From the NCBI GenBank assembly GCA_021846505.1, contig JAJZWV010000038.1, positions 1-39,171 of the forward strand: a stretch of DNA of 39,171 nt. Direction: 5' to 3'. Made by a program: the position numbers and the translations under genes. Below, piece after piece: positions 16,386 to 24,570 of the stretch. Source of the DNA: Bacillota bacterium. Lineage in GTDB: Bacteria > Bacillota > Sulfobacillia > Sulfobacillales > JAIMBI01. Below the pieces are notes generated by a model, which worked only from the letters and a program-made list of their open reading frames with translations, had not been told where the DNA came from and ran no database searches. Positions within the stretch are counted from its first letter, which is position 1, and each line of letters starts with the position of its first letter.

Positions 16386-16418
16386 GGCCCGGCGCCGGCC
16401 GACGGCTGGCGCCGGGCC
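16386..16418. repeat. 15-bp intergenic inverted repeat
   Basis: GGCCCGGCGCCGGCC (16386-16400) pairs with GGCTGGCGCCGGGCC (16404-16418) around a GAC loop, with one G-T wobble on the RNA. It lies between the divergent oxidoreductase and panD genes. No U-tract follows on either strand, so it is not a typical terminator. Confidence 0.6.
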
Positions 16419-16555
16419 AAACCTTGGGCGGGCAGGCGCTGGGGCGATGGCCACCAGCACCCCGGGCGGGGCCAGTCGCCCCTGGCATACGTTGGTATGA
16501 CCACCGCCGCCGTGAGTGCTATGCTGGCGGGAGAAGTGAAGCGCAGGAGGTCAAG

Positions 16556-16948
16556 ATGCAATATCGAATGATGGCGGCCAAAATTCATCGCGCGACCGTC
16601 ACCGAGGCGGACCTGAACTACGTGGGCTCCATCACGCTGGACCGCGAGCTGCTGGAGGCGTCGGGCTTGAAGCCCTATGAAATGGTGCAAATAACCAATT
16701 TGTCGAACGGCGCCTTGTGGCAGACCTACATTTTGCCGGGGCCCGCCCGTCAGGGCGATGTGTGCTTGAACGGCCCGCCGGCCCGGCACTTTCACCCCGG
16801 CGACTTGATTGTGGTGCTGGGCTTCCGATGGCTGGAGGAGGCGGAGTTGGACACCTACCAGCCGCGGACCGTGTTTGTGGACCAGCACAACCACGTGACC
16901 AGCGTGGCCACAGCGGAGGAGCCCTTCACCAGGGTGCCCAACGCGTAA
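16556..16948 (+). CDS. panD: Aspartate 1-decarboxylase precursor
   Basis: This 130-residue pyruvoyl enzyme decarboxylates L-aspartate to beta-alanine for pantothenate and coenzyme A synthesis. The self-cleavage site Gly24-Ser25 lies in YVGSITLD, at the same position as in the E. coli enzyme, and Ser25 becomes the pyruvoyl group. Lys9, the LWQTYILPG segment that corresponds to the active-site Arg/Tyr region, and the conserved CLNG motif (Asn72 region) are present. AGGAGG ends five bases before the ATG. The other pantothenate genes (panB, panC) are not in the window, so panD stands alone here. Confidence 0.94.
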   Translation: MQYRMMAAKIHRATVTEADLNYVGSITLDRELLEASGLKPYEMVQITNLSNGALWQTYILPGPARQGDVCLNGPPARHFHPGDLIVVLGFRWLEEAELDTYQPRTVFVDQHNHVTSVATAEEPFTRVPNA

Positions 16949-17054
16949 GAACCGAAATCTGTAGGCGGATGGCCACGCGGCCTGCGGCAGCGTACTACAA
17001 TGAGAGGCGGCCCCCAGTGCCGAAGCCAGCGGGCCAGGGGACGGGAGGCACAAC

Positions 17055-17312
17055 GTGAAGCCAGAACCTGCAGACACCGAGACGCGGGCCGCGGTCACCG
17101 TGGATGCGCGGGGCCTCAGCTGCCCACTGCCGGTGATTCGCGCCAAGCGCGGCCTGGCCGCAGTAGAAATGGGGGCGGTGGTGCATGTACTGGCCACGGA
17201 CCCGGGATCCGTGGCCGACTTTACCGCGTGGACCAAAAGCACCGGGCATGAGCTGGTGGCTATGCGCCAGGATCCGGACCTCTTTCAGTTTTGGATTCGC
17301 CGGGCCCGCTGA
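17055..17312 (+). CDS. TusA-family sulfurtransferase
   Basis: This 85-residue protein has the TusA/SirA/YeeD signature DARGLSCPLPVIRAKRGLA, with the sulfur-carrying Cys23 in CPLP, followed by the conserved second half GAVVHVLATDPGSVADFTAW and the end LFQFWIRRAR. Such proteins pass persulfide sulfur in tRNA thiolation, molybdopterin synthesis or, in sulfur oxidisers, in sulfur oxidation. GGGAGG lies eight bases before the GTG. The next DNA is a decayed thioredoxin-like gene, so a former sulfur/thiol operon is possible. Confidence 0.9.
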   Translation: MKPEPADTETRAAVTVDARGLSCPLPVIRAKRGLAAVEMGAVVHVLATDPGSVADFTAWTKSTGHELVAMRQDPDLFQFWIRRAR

Positions 17313-17338
17313 TGCGCCGCCACCCTGCGCCGGTGGCC

Positions 17339-17763
17339 ATCCTCATGCGGGCCGCATGGGGGTGGGGCTCCAGGTGGGGAGCGGCCGCGCAACTTCACGC
17401 TCACCGCGGCGACCGAGCGCCGGCTTGCCTTCTGGTCGCTCAAGGGCCACGCAGGGTGGCTCAATTTTTGGGCGACCGGATGCGTGTGGTGCAAGGGTGA
17501 GAGGCCGGCGATGAAGTCCATCCGACCTCGTGGGCGCCGATGGGCGCGAGAGCCGGACGGCGGCAGCGGCTTTCTTGGCTGCCCGGCACGTGGCTGATCC
17601 GGTCGTGCTGGACACCCCCATCGGCCCAACACGCTGCGACGTCACCGCGGTGCCCCACTCGGTCTTCACTGCGCGCAAGGGCCGCATCACGGCCATTGAG
17701 ACCGGCTCGCTACTGTCCGCCCCGGGCATGCGGCCGCTGGTGCGCCCAGCCGTTCGCGGGGGC
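17339..17763 (+). pseudogene. Decayed TlpA/ResA-like thioredoxin gene
   Basis: Reading across frames recovers a thioredoxin-like protein. One frame gives PRNFTLTAATERRLAFW, then GHAGWLNFWATGCVWCKG and PAMKSI (about 17380-17520), with the redox CxxC (CVWC) at 17481-17492. A second frame, from about 17530, gives ESRTAAAAFLAARHVADPVVLDTP, DVTAVPHSVFTARKGRITAIETG and LVRP. This is the usual TlpA C-terminal half, with the cis-Pro motif 'VTAVPHSVF'. About 25 residues are missing at the junction, the central block is shortened and no signal peptide is visible. The remnant ends at the hairpin that spans the end of the next, opposite gene. Confidence 0.7.
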
Positions 17764-17766
17764 CGT

Positions 17767-17791
17767 CCGCCAGCTAGCGCCGGCTGGCGGC
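17767..17791 (-). repeat. Hairpin over the stop codon of the EAL gene
   Basis: CCGCCAGC (17767-17774) is complementary to GCTGGCGG (17784-17791) and encloses the region of the stop codon. No U-tract follows, so factor-independent termination is doubtful. Confidence 0.4.
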
Positions 17792-20086
17792 GCGCTGCCG
17801 CGGCGGGGCTTGGGCCTCGGCGTTCCAGAGCGCCAGCCCGGCGGTGCGCGCCAAGTCTTCAATCAGGCGGCGCAAGTCTTGGTCCAAGTCCTCGCTGACC
17901 CCGTACACGGCCAGGACCATGAGTGTGCGGCCCTGAGCTTTCAGCGGGACGGCCAACAGCCACCGGAAGCCGAACAACTCCCAGGCGGCACGGAACGGGC
18001 TGTCGCGGTACTTCCCGCTTTCGGCCCGGCCGGGGCAGAGCCAGGTGGTGGTGCCGGTTCGATAAGCCTCTGACACGGGCAGCCGGCCGGCGGGATCATC
18101 GGGATTGGCGGACACGCGCCAGTGCTGAAAGTAGCCAGCCGCTTCGCCGGCTGTGGCCAGCACCTGAAACAGCTGGTCCGGCCCGGGCTGCACTAGCGCC
18201 GCCAGGCCATCCGGCAGCAGGCGCTGCACCGTGCCCAGCAGTGCTTCGATGACGCCCCCCCGGCTGGCGGCGTCCGCCAGGTGACGCTGGCCATTCAAGA
18301 CAATGTCGTTGCGCTGCTTGGCCACCCGCGTCCGCCGCTCCGACTCGGTGCGAGCAATGAGGGCGGCGGCCAAGGCCGCCAGCCCTTCCAAGCGCGAGCG
18401 CCGCCCAGTGTCTGAGAGGGCCCCCATCGCGCCGTGGTAAACCTTCAAAAGTCCGAGCAGCTCGCCTTCGGCCACGAGCGGCACCGCCGCGGCCGACAGA
18501 ATGCCGTCCGCCAAAAGGTCCTCTCGCCAGGGAAGCATGCGCGCATCGGTGCGGACATCGTCCGACACCGACAGCTGCTGAAGCCGGAGTGCCTCGCCGT
18601 TGCAGGAGCGGCCGTCGTCGGTCGACGGATCCATGAACGAGGCCAGGTCCAAATCAAACGGTTCCTTGTCCGTGCCCACGCAGTGGAGATGTCGCCGCGC
18701 CGCATCCGTGTACCCGATAAAGCCGGTGTGTCCGCCGGTGAGGCTCAGCGCCGCCATGAGCACATGCTGGAGGGATGCCTTCAAGCTGTCGCCCTCCGGC
18801 GCCGCAGAGGGATCGGCCGTGGGATTCAGCGCGCGCGCCGCCATCAGCAGGCCTTCGCCCGACAGTTCCGTGGGGGTGGCCGGCTGGTCGCTGGCGTCGG
18901 CCAGCACGCCCACCAGCGCGGTCATGCCGCTCAGCATCTCCACCACCGGCGGCCGCACCCGATCCGGCTCCCGATACGCAATCACCAGTGCTCCCCAAGG
19001 CTGGCCGTCCGCGACAATCGGCAGCGCCACCAGCGACTGGGACTGCCATCCGCTGCGGGGCGCCGTGCGCTGCATCACGATGGGGCGCTCCTGCTGAAAC
19101 AGCCGCTCGCCCAATTCCAAGTCCTCGGTTGGAAAGCGCTCGCGCCGGGTGATGCCCTGGGAGGCGAGCCAGCGCCACTCCGCGGCTACTGGGCCCGCCA
19201 CCCGCTGCAGCAGCGCCACCATGTCGGCGCCGCTAACCTGCGCGGCCATGGTGACCAGCGCCTCCGCAGCACCCTCGCCGCGGCGCATGCCCCGTGCCGC
19301 AAACCTCAAGAGCCGCACCAGCGAGGACATCAGCACCTCGGGGGGCGCCATGGTGCGCTGCGGCAGCGGGGGCAGGGCAATGGCCGGCTCGGGCCGCATC
19401 GCCCAGTCGGGCCTCCCCAATAAGTACCCCTGCGCCAGTTCGATGCCCAGCTCGCGCAGGGTGTTGAGCTCGGCAGACGACTCCACCCCTTCCGCAATCA
19501 GCTGGATGCCGTTCATTTGCGCAAACCGGGCGGTGGCGTCCACCAGACTGAACTTGACGGGGTCGAAGTCGATGTGCCGCACTAGCCCCAAGTCAATCTT
19601 GGCGAAGTCGGGCCGCACCTCCACGAGCCGGGTGAGGCTCGAGTAGCCCGCGCCCACATCGTCCACCGCAATCCGATACCCGTGCCGGCGCAGCATTCGG
19701 AGCCAGCGCGCCAAGTCGGGGCCGGCCGCGGTTTCCTCCACCAGCTCCAGCACCAGCTGGCGCGGGGGCACGCTGGTTTGGCTGAGCAGCAGGTCTGTGA
19801 CCAGCGGCAGGGAGATGGGCAGCACGTTCAAAAAGACCGGCGTGTCGCGCGGCGGCCGGCCTGCCAGCTCGGCCAAGATGCGCTCCAGCACAAACCGGTC
19901 CAGCGCATCCGCCTCGCCGCTGGCCCGGGCCCACCGAAACAGCTCATCCGGGCGAAGGGGCTCGCCCGCCGCCGTCATGGGGCGCGCCAGGGCTTCGTGG
20001 CCAAACGCCTGCCCGCGCTGCAGCGATACAATGGGCTGGAAGGCGATGCGCAGCAGGCCAGGCTGAAACCGTGTCCACACGGACAA
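17774..20086 (-). CDS. EAL-domain cyclic-di-GMP phosphodiesterase with GAF sensors
   Basis: This is a 770-residue cytoplasmic protein without membrane helices. Residues about 1-235 form an EAL domain: E31-A-L, NVLP, ELVEE, IAVDDVGAGYSSL, FAKIDL, LIAEGVES and AQGYLLGRP are all in place, which suggests an active phosphodiesterase that hydrolyses c-di-GMP to pGpG. The remaining 530 residues contain three GAF-like regions (about 255-400, 430-590 and 600-755), likely sensors for small ligands or redox state. No GGDEF domain is present. Having EAL first and the sensors behind it is less common than the reverse. The start (TTG 20086 or GTG 20080) has only a weak ribosome site. Confidence 0.85.
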   Translation of the reverse strand: MSVWTRFQPGLLRIAFQPIVSLQRGQAFGHEALARPMTAAGEPLRPDELFRWARASGEADALDRFVLERILAELAGRPPRDTPVFLNVLPISLPLVTDLLLSQTSVPPRQLVLELVEETAAGPDLARWLRMLRRHGYRIAVDDVGAGYSSLTRLVEVRPDFAKIDLGLVRHIDFDPVKFSLVDATARFAQMNGIQLIAEGVESSAELNTLRELGIELAQGYLLGRPDWAMRPEPAIALPPLPQRTMAPPEVLMSSLVRLLRFAARGMRRGEGAAEALVTMAAQVSGADMVALLQRVAGPVAAEWRWLASQGITRRERFPTEDLELGERLFQQERPIVMQRTAPRSGWQSQSLVALPIVADGQPWGALVIAYREPDRVRPPVVEMLSGMTALVGVLADASDQPATPTELSGEGLLMAARALNPTADPSAAPEGDSLKASLQHVLMAALSLTGGHTGFIGYTDAARRHLHCVGTDKEPFDLDLASFMDPSTDDGRSCNGEALRLQQLSVSDDVRTDARMLPWREDLLADGILSAAAVPLVAEGELLGLLKVYHGAMGALSDTGRRSRLEGLAALAAALIARTESERRTRVAKQRNDIVLNGQRHLADAASRGGVIEALLGTVQRLLPDGLAALVQPGPDQLFQVLATAGEAAGYFQHWRVSANPDDPAGRLPVSEAYRTGTTTWLCPGRAESGKYRDSPFRAAWELFGFRWLLAVPLKAQGRTLMVLAVYGVSEDLDQDLRRLIEDLARTAGLALWNAEAQAPPRQRAASRR

Positions 20087-20256
20087 ATCCGTTGGCTGCT
20101 CGCGGACCGGAGACTCCGTGGCGATCGCCCCCCGACTGGCGCTGCGATGAGTTGTGTTACGAATATTGTCAGCATACCGGGTGCCACCGGGATCGCCAAG
20201 CGAGTGTGTCGAATTGGGGCGCCGCCGGCTGCGGCCGGAGGCGAGGAGGACTGTCT

Positions 20257-21228
20257 ATGCTGGTGGAGTGCGTGGCCAACTTCAGCGAAGGGCGCCGGCC
20301 GGAGGTGGTGGCGGCGATTGTGGAGGCGGCCCGCGCGCCGGGGGTGTCGGTGCTGGACGCGTCCGCTGATGCCGACCACCACCGCAGCGTCGTCACTTTC
20401 GCGGGCGAGGGTGCGGCCGTAGCCGAGGGCGCGTTTCGGGCCGTGGCTGTGGCCGTCGCCCAGATTGACCTGCGCCAGCACCGGGGGACGCACCCGCGGA
20501 TCGGCGCGGCGGATGTGGTGCCGTTTGTGCCGCTGGGTGACACCCCCATGGCGTACTGCGTGGCGCTCGCGGAGTCGGTCGGCGCACGCATCGCAGCCGA
20601 GCTCAACGTTCCGGTTTACCTTTACGGCGACGCCGCTCGACGGCCCGCGCGCCGGGAGTTGCCGCGCGTCCGGCGGGGAGAATTCGAGGGGCTCCGGGCC
20701 CGAATGGCGGATCCGGCTGGCCGGCCGGACTTCGGCCCGGCGGCGCCGCATCCCACGGCGGGTGCTGTGGCGGTGGGAGCCCGCCCCGCCCTCATCGCCT
20801 TCAACGTGTGGCTGGCCACGCCGGAAGTGTCCGTCGCGGATGCGGTGGCCCGGGCGGTGCGGGGCTCCAGCGGGGGGTTGGTGGGCGTGCGCGCGCTCCC
20901 GATGGACACCGCTCGCCGCGGCCAGATGCAGGTGTCCATGAACTTGGTGGACTTCCGGCGGACACCTATGCCGGCAGCGCTGGAGATGGTGCGCCGGGAA
21001 GCGGCGCGCTTTGGCGTAGCCGTGGCTGGCAGCGAAGTGGTGGGAATGGTGCCGCTAGCCGCGCTCCTGGCGTCCGCGCAGTATTATCTGCAGGCGCACG
21101 AGCTCACGACCGCCCAGGTGCTTGAGCTCCAGCTCCTGGACCTGGCGGCGGTGGAGCCGGCGGCCGCCGGCGAGCGGACGGCGGATGGGAGACGGGATGG
21201 CGGCCAGTCGGCCGAGAGTGGGGTGTAG
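20257..21228 (+). CDS. ftcD: Glutamate formimidoyltransferase
   Basis: This 323-residue enzyme transfers the formimino group from N-formimino-L-glutamate to tetrahydrofolate, a late step of histidine degradation. The opening CVANFSEGRRPEVVAAIVEAA and the following HHRSVVTF, QHRGTHPRIGAADVVPFVPL and YGDAARRPARRELPRVRRGEFEGL are the standard formiminotransferase signature. The C-terminal extension (RTADGRRDGG) is low-complexity. The cyclodeaminase domain found fused in some FtcD proteins is absent. AGGAGG lies eight bases before the ATG. It is followed directly by hutI, forming a two-gene unit. Confidence 0.92.
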   Translation: MLVECVANFSEGRRPEVVAAIVEAARAPGVSVLDASADADHHRSVVTFAGEGAAVAEGAFRAVAVAVAQIDLRQHRGTHPRIGAADVVPFVPLGDTPMAYCVALAESVGARIAAELNVPVYLYGDAARRPARRELPRVRRGEFEGLRARMADPAGRPDFGPAAPHPTAGAVAVGARPALIAFNVWLATPEVSVADAVARAVRGSSGGLVGVRALPMDTARRGQMQVSMNLVDFRRTPMPAALEMVRREAARFGVAVAGSEVVGMVPLAALLASAQYYLQAHELTTAQVLELQLLDLAAVEPAAAGERTADGRRDGGQSAESGV

Positions 21229-22491
21229 ATGTCAAGGGAGAGGGTCGGGGCAGTGAGCCCGAGAGACGAGGGACTAGCACCCGCAGGGGAGTTGGTGCTG
21301 CGGAACGTGGGGCAGCTGGTGACCATGGCCGGCCAGGCAGTTCCATTTGCGGTGGAAGCGCACGCCGCGCTGTGGCTGGTGGGCGGTCGGGTTCAGTATG
21401 CGGGGCCCGAGAGCGGTCTGCCGCCGGCCGCGGCCAAAAGTCCCACCGTGGACGTGGGCGGCCGGCTGGCAACTCCCGGCCTTGTGGATGCCCACACACA
21501 TCTGCTGTATGCCGGCCAGCGCGCCCAGGAGGTGGCGCTCCGAGCGCGGGGGGCCGGGTATCTGGAGATGCTGCAAGCGGGTGGGGGCATTTTGGCCACG
21601 GTGGCGGCCACCAATGCCGCCTCCGACAGCGAGGTGCTGGACGCCACCCGGCGGCGGCTGAGTGAGGCACTCCGGGCGGGCACCACCACGCTCGAGCTGA
21701 AGACGGGCTACGCGCTCGATCCCGCAGGGGAGCTGCGCCTGCTGGGCTTGGCGGAGCGGCTCCGCGACGAGGGCCCGATGCGCTTGGTGCTGACGTACCT
21801 GGGGGCGCATGCCCTGCCGGCCTCGCACGCCGGTCAGCCCGGGCGCTTTTTGGAGGAGCTGGCCACCACCCACGCCGCCGTGGCAGGCCGTGCCCAATTT
21901 GTGGATGTGTTTTTGGAGCCGGGGGTGTTTGGCCCCGCCGAAGTGGATCCATATTTGGCCGACGCCCGGCGGCACGGCCTAGCGGTCAAGGTGCACGTAG
22001 ATGAGCTGCAGGATGGCGGAGGGGCGGCCCTGGCGGCCCGGTGGGGCGCGGTGTCCGCGGACCATTGCGCCTACACGTCCCCCGCGGGCATCGCTGCGCT
22101 GCAAGCGGCCGGCACGGTGGCCGTGCTGCTGCCGGGCACCGCCGGCTATCTGCACCCCGAGCACATGGCGCCCGCCCGGCAATTTCTTGAGGCCGGGGTG
22201 CCCATCGCGATCGGATCGGATGGCAACCCCGGCTCCTCACCCACCAGCTGCCTCGGCACCCTGCTGCCATGGGCGGCCGCATGGCTGCACCTGACCCCGG
22301 AGGAAGTGTGGACCGCCGTGACGCGCGGCGGCGCGCGGGCCGTCGGCCGCACGGATGTGGGCCAGCTCACCCCGGGGTCGTGGGGGGATGTAGTAGTGTG
22401 GGATGCGGACGACTACCGGGTGCCCTGCTATCGGTATGGGACCAACCTCGTCCAGGCGGTGTATGTGAGCGGCCGGCAGGTGGCACCGTGA
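21229..22491 (+). CDS. hutI: Imidazolonepropionase
   Basis: This 420-residue amidohydrolase hydrolyses 4-imidazolone-5-propanoate to N-formimino-L-glutamate in histidine catabolism. Metal and substrate residues are visible: VDAHTHLLYAGQRAQE (HxH), TLELKTGYALD, VKVHVDELQDGGGA (His), SADHCAY (His) and IAIGSDGNPGSSPT (Asp). The ATG directly follows the stop of ftcD without a spacer, so translation is coupled. Histidase and urocanase genes (hutH, hutU) are not next to it and must be elsewhere if the pathway is complete. Confidence 0.93.
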   Translation: MSRERVGAVSPRDEGLAPAGELVLRNVGQLVTMAGQAVPFAVEAHAALWLVGGRVQYAGPESGLPPAAAKSPTVDVGGRLATPGLVDAHTHLLYAGQRAQEVALRARGAGYLEMLQAGGGILATVAATNAASDSEVLDATRRRLSEALRAGTTTLELKTGYALDPAGELRLLGLAERLRDEGPMRLVLTYLGAHALPASHAGQPGRFLEELATTHAAVAGRAQFVDVFLEPGVFGPAEVDPYLADARRHGLAVKVHVDELQDGGGAALAARWGAVSADHCAYTSPAGIAALQAAGTVAVLLPGTAGYLHPEHMAPARQFLEAGVPIAIGSDGNPGSSPTSCLGTLLPWAAAWLHLTPEEVWTAVTRGGARAVGRTDVGQLTPGSWGDVVVWDADDYRVPCYRYGTNLVQAVYVSGRQVAP

Positions 22492-22598
22492 ATGCACTAG
22501 CGAGCCCCATCAACCGTCCGCCGAGCCGCCCGGCTCGCGAGCGCCAGTCAGGCAATGATGCGTGAAAGGCGTTCAGGGGTCGGCCGCCCTGGTTTAGC

Positions 22599-22626
22599 GA
22601 CGCCGTAGGAACTTTATGACGGCGTC
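22599..22626. terminator. Hairpin between convergent genes
   Basis: GACGCCGT (22599-22606) and ACGGCGTC (22619-22626) form a perfect 8-bp stem with a 12-base loop, in the 235-base gap between the convergent hutI and ABC permease genes. There is no clear U-tract. It probably marks the end of one or both transcripts, but this is inferred from position. Confidence 0.4.
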
Positions 22627-22726
22627 CTAATCTCGAAGGCGCGCGCCCAAAGGTGATTGCGGCCGAACTGGGGCGACGGAGCAGCGGCCGCTCAGGGCGC
22701 GGGAGAGCTAATCACCGGTTCGTGCC

Positions 22727-23893
22727 TCAGCCGCCGTAGCGCAGCGCGGCAATCGGGTCCAGTCGCGCGGCCTTGACCGCGGGGTAGAGGCCAAACACCA
22801 GGCCCACCATGGTGCTGAAGACAAACGCCAAGACGACGGAGTCGGGCGAGAAGGCGGCGGGGCTTTTCACCACCAGCGGCGCAAAGTGCACCATGACCCA
22901 GCCCAGGCCGACGCCCAGCGCCCCGCCGCTCAAGCTCAGCACCATGGCCTCCAGCAGGAACTGCAGGACTACATCCTCCGGGACCGCCCCCACGGCCCGC
23001 CGCACCCCAATTTCGCGGGTGCGCTCGGTGACCGACACCAGCATGATGTTCATGATGCCGATGCCGCCCACCACCAGCGAAATCAGGGCGGTGCCGGCCA
23101 GCAGGTTGGTGAAGGTGGCCCGCGTGGCTGACAGCGTGGCCAACACCTGGTCCTCCGAGGCGACGCTGACCGCCGAGGTGGACCCAAAGCGATTGGCATA
23201 TAGGTTGGCCAGCAGATCTTGCGCCAGCGAGGCGGCGGCGGGGGACGGCGCTCCCACCAGCACCGCAGACAAGGCGTTCGTGCGCAGCAGAAACTGCGCC
23301 ACCGGGAGCGGGATAAATACCGAATTGTCCTGGCTGACCCCGGGGCCCTGGCCCACCGGCTGCAGCACGCCGACCACGGTGAACCGCTGGCCCAGGAGGG
23401 ACACGTGCGCCCCCACGGGGTTGGATCCGCCAAACAGCGCCTGGCTGACATTGGCCCCCAGCACGACGGCGCTGCGGTTGAGCGCCAGGTCGGCCGGTGT
23501 AAAGAACTGGCCCGCCGCCAGGTGAATGGCCCCCAGGCGCTCGTAGCCGGGGGTGGTGCCCACCACCGGCGCGGCCACGGTGGAGGTACCCAGCGAAAGC
23601 TGGCCGCCGCTGCTCAGCAGCGGCACCACTACCTGCGCCATGGGCGTGTTGGAGCGAATGTAAGACACCTCGCTGGACGTGAAGGGCGTGCCTGGCCCTG
23701 GTGTGACAAACAGCACGTTGGTGCCCAGCGTCTCAATGCGGGACGCCACCGCATTCGACGCACCATTGCCGATGGCCACCAGGGTGATGACGGCGGCCAC
23801 TCCGATGATGACGCCCAGCATCGTGAGCAGCGCGCGGAGCTTGCTGCTCCACATGCCAGCCCAGGCCGTGCGCAATCCGTCTGCCCATGTCAT
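22727..23893 (-). CDS. MacB/FtsX-like ABC transporter permease
   Basis: This 388-residue protein has an N-terminal membrane helix after [29 protein letters not shown], the characteristic start of MacB-type permeases. A large extracytoplasmic domain follows, then three C-terminal helices around [30 protein letters not shown] (the FtsX core), [14 protein letters not shown] and [31 protein letters not shown]-like. It partners the adjacent ATPase and works by mechanotransmission rather than by a classical channel. The start overlaps the ATPase stop by four bases. It is the last gene of a three-gene efflux operon on the minus strand. Confidence 0.9.
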   Translation of the reverse strand: [388 protein letters not shown]

Positions 23894-24570
23894 GCTGCAC
23901 CTCCGCCCGGCGCCAGGAGGCGCCCGTCGCGCATGCTGAGGACCAGTTCCGCGCGCGACGCCACCTCAGTGGAGTGAGTGACGATGACGATGGTGCGGCC
24001 CTGGCGGTGCAGGTGCTCCAGGAGGCCTAAAATTTCGCTGCCGGTTTCCGCATCCAAGTTGCCGGTGGGCTCGTCGGCCAGCAGCAGGGGCGGGTTGCCC
24101 ACCAGGGCGCGGGCGATGGCCGTTCGCTGCTGCTGGCCGCCCGAAAGCTGGCTCGGCCGGTGGTGCCCGCGGTGGGGGAGCCCTACCGCCGCGAGCGCCT
24201 CTTCGGCCACGCGGCGGCGCTCGCGCGGCGGAACCCGCCGGTACACGAGGGGCAGCTCCACGTTGCCCAGCGCCGTCAGGGCGGGCAACAGGTTAAAGGA
24301 CTGAAATACAAAACCAATAGTGCGGTTGCGCTCGCGAGACCACTCGATCGGGTTGAAGTGGCTCACGTCGCGTCCGTTCAGCCAATACCGGCCTGCATCG
24401 GCCGTGTCCAGCCCACCGAGCACGTTCAGCAGGGTCGTTTTGCCGGATCCGGACTGGCCCGTGATGGCGGCCAGCGCTCCGGTGGGAATCTCGAACGTCA
24501 CGTCATCCAACGCCCGCACCCGGCTGTCGCCCAGGTGGTAGTCCTTGACCAGCTGCTGCACTCGGATCAT
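23890..24570 (-). CDS. ABC transporter ATP-binding protein (MacB/LolD-like)
   Basis: This 226-residue ATPase has Walker [18 protein letters not shown]-loop [21 protein letters not shown], signature [15 protein letters not shown], Walker [13 protein letters not shown] and H-loop VIVTHS. It belongs to the LolD/MacB-type subfamily, which works with FtsX-like permeases. It overlaps the genes on both sides by four bases (ATGA), so all three proteins should be made together. Confidence 0.94.

Noticed and set aside
17530-17898. An independent small gene of 122 residues
   Set aside because: It has no ribosome site, overlaps the EAL gene, and its first part is the C-terminal half of the decayed TlpA-like gene.
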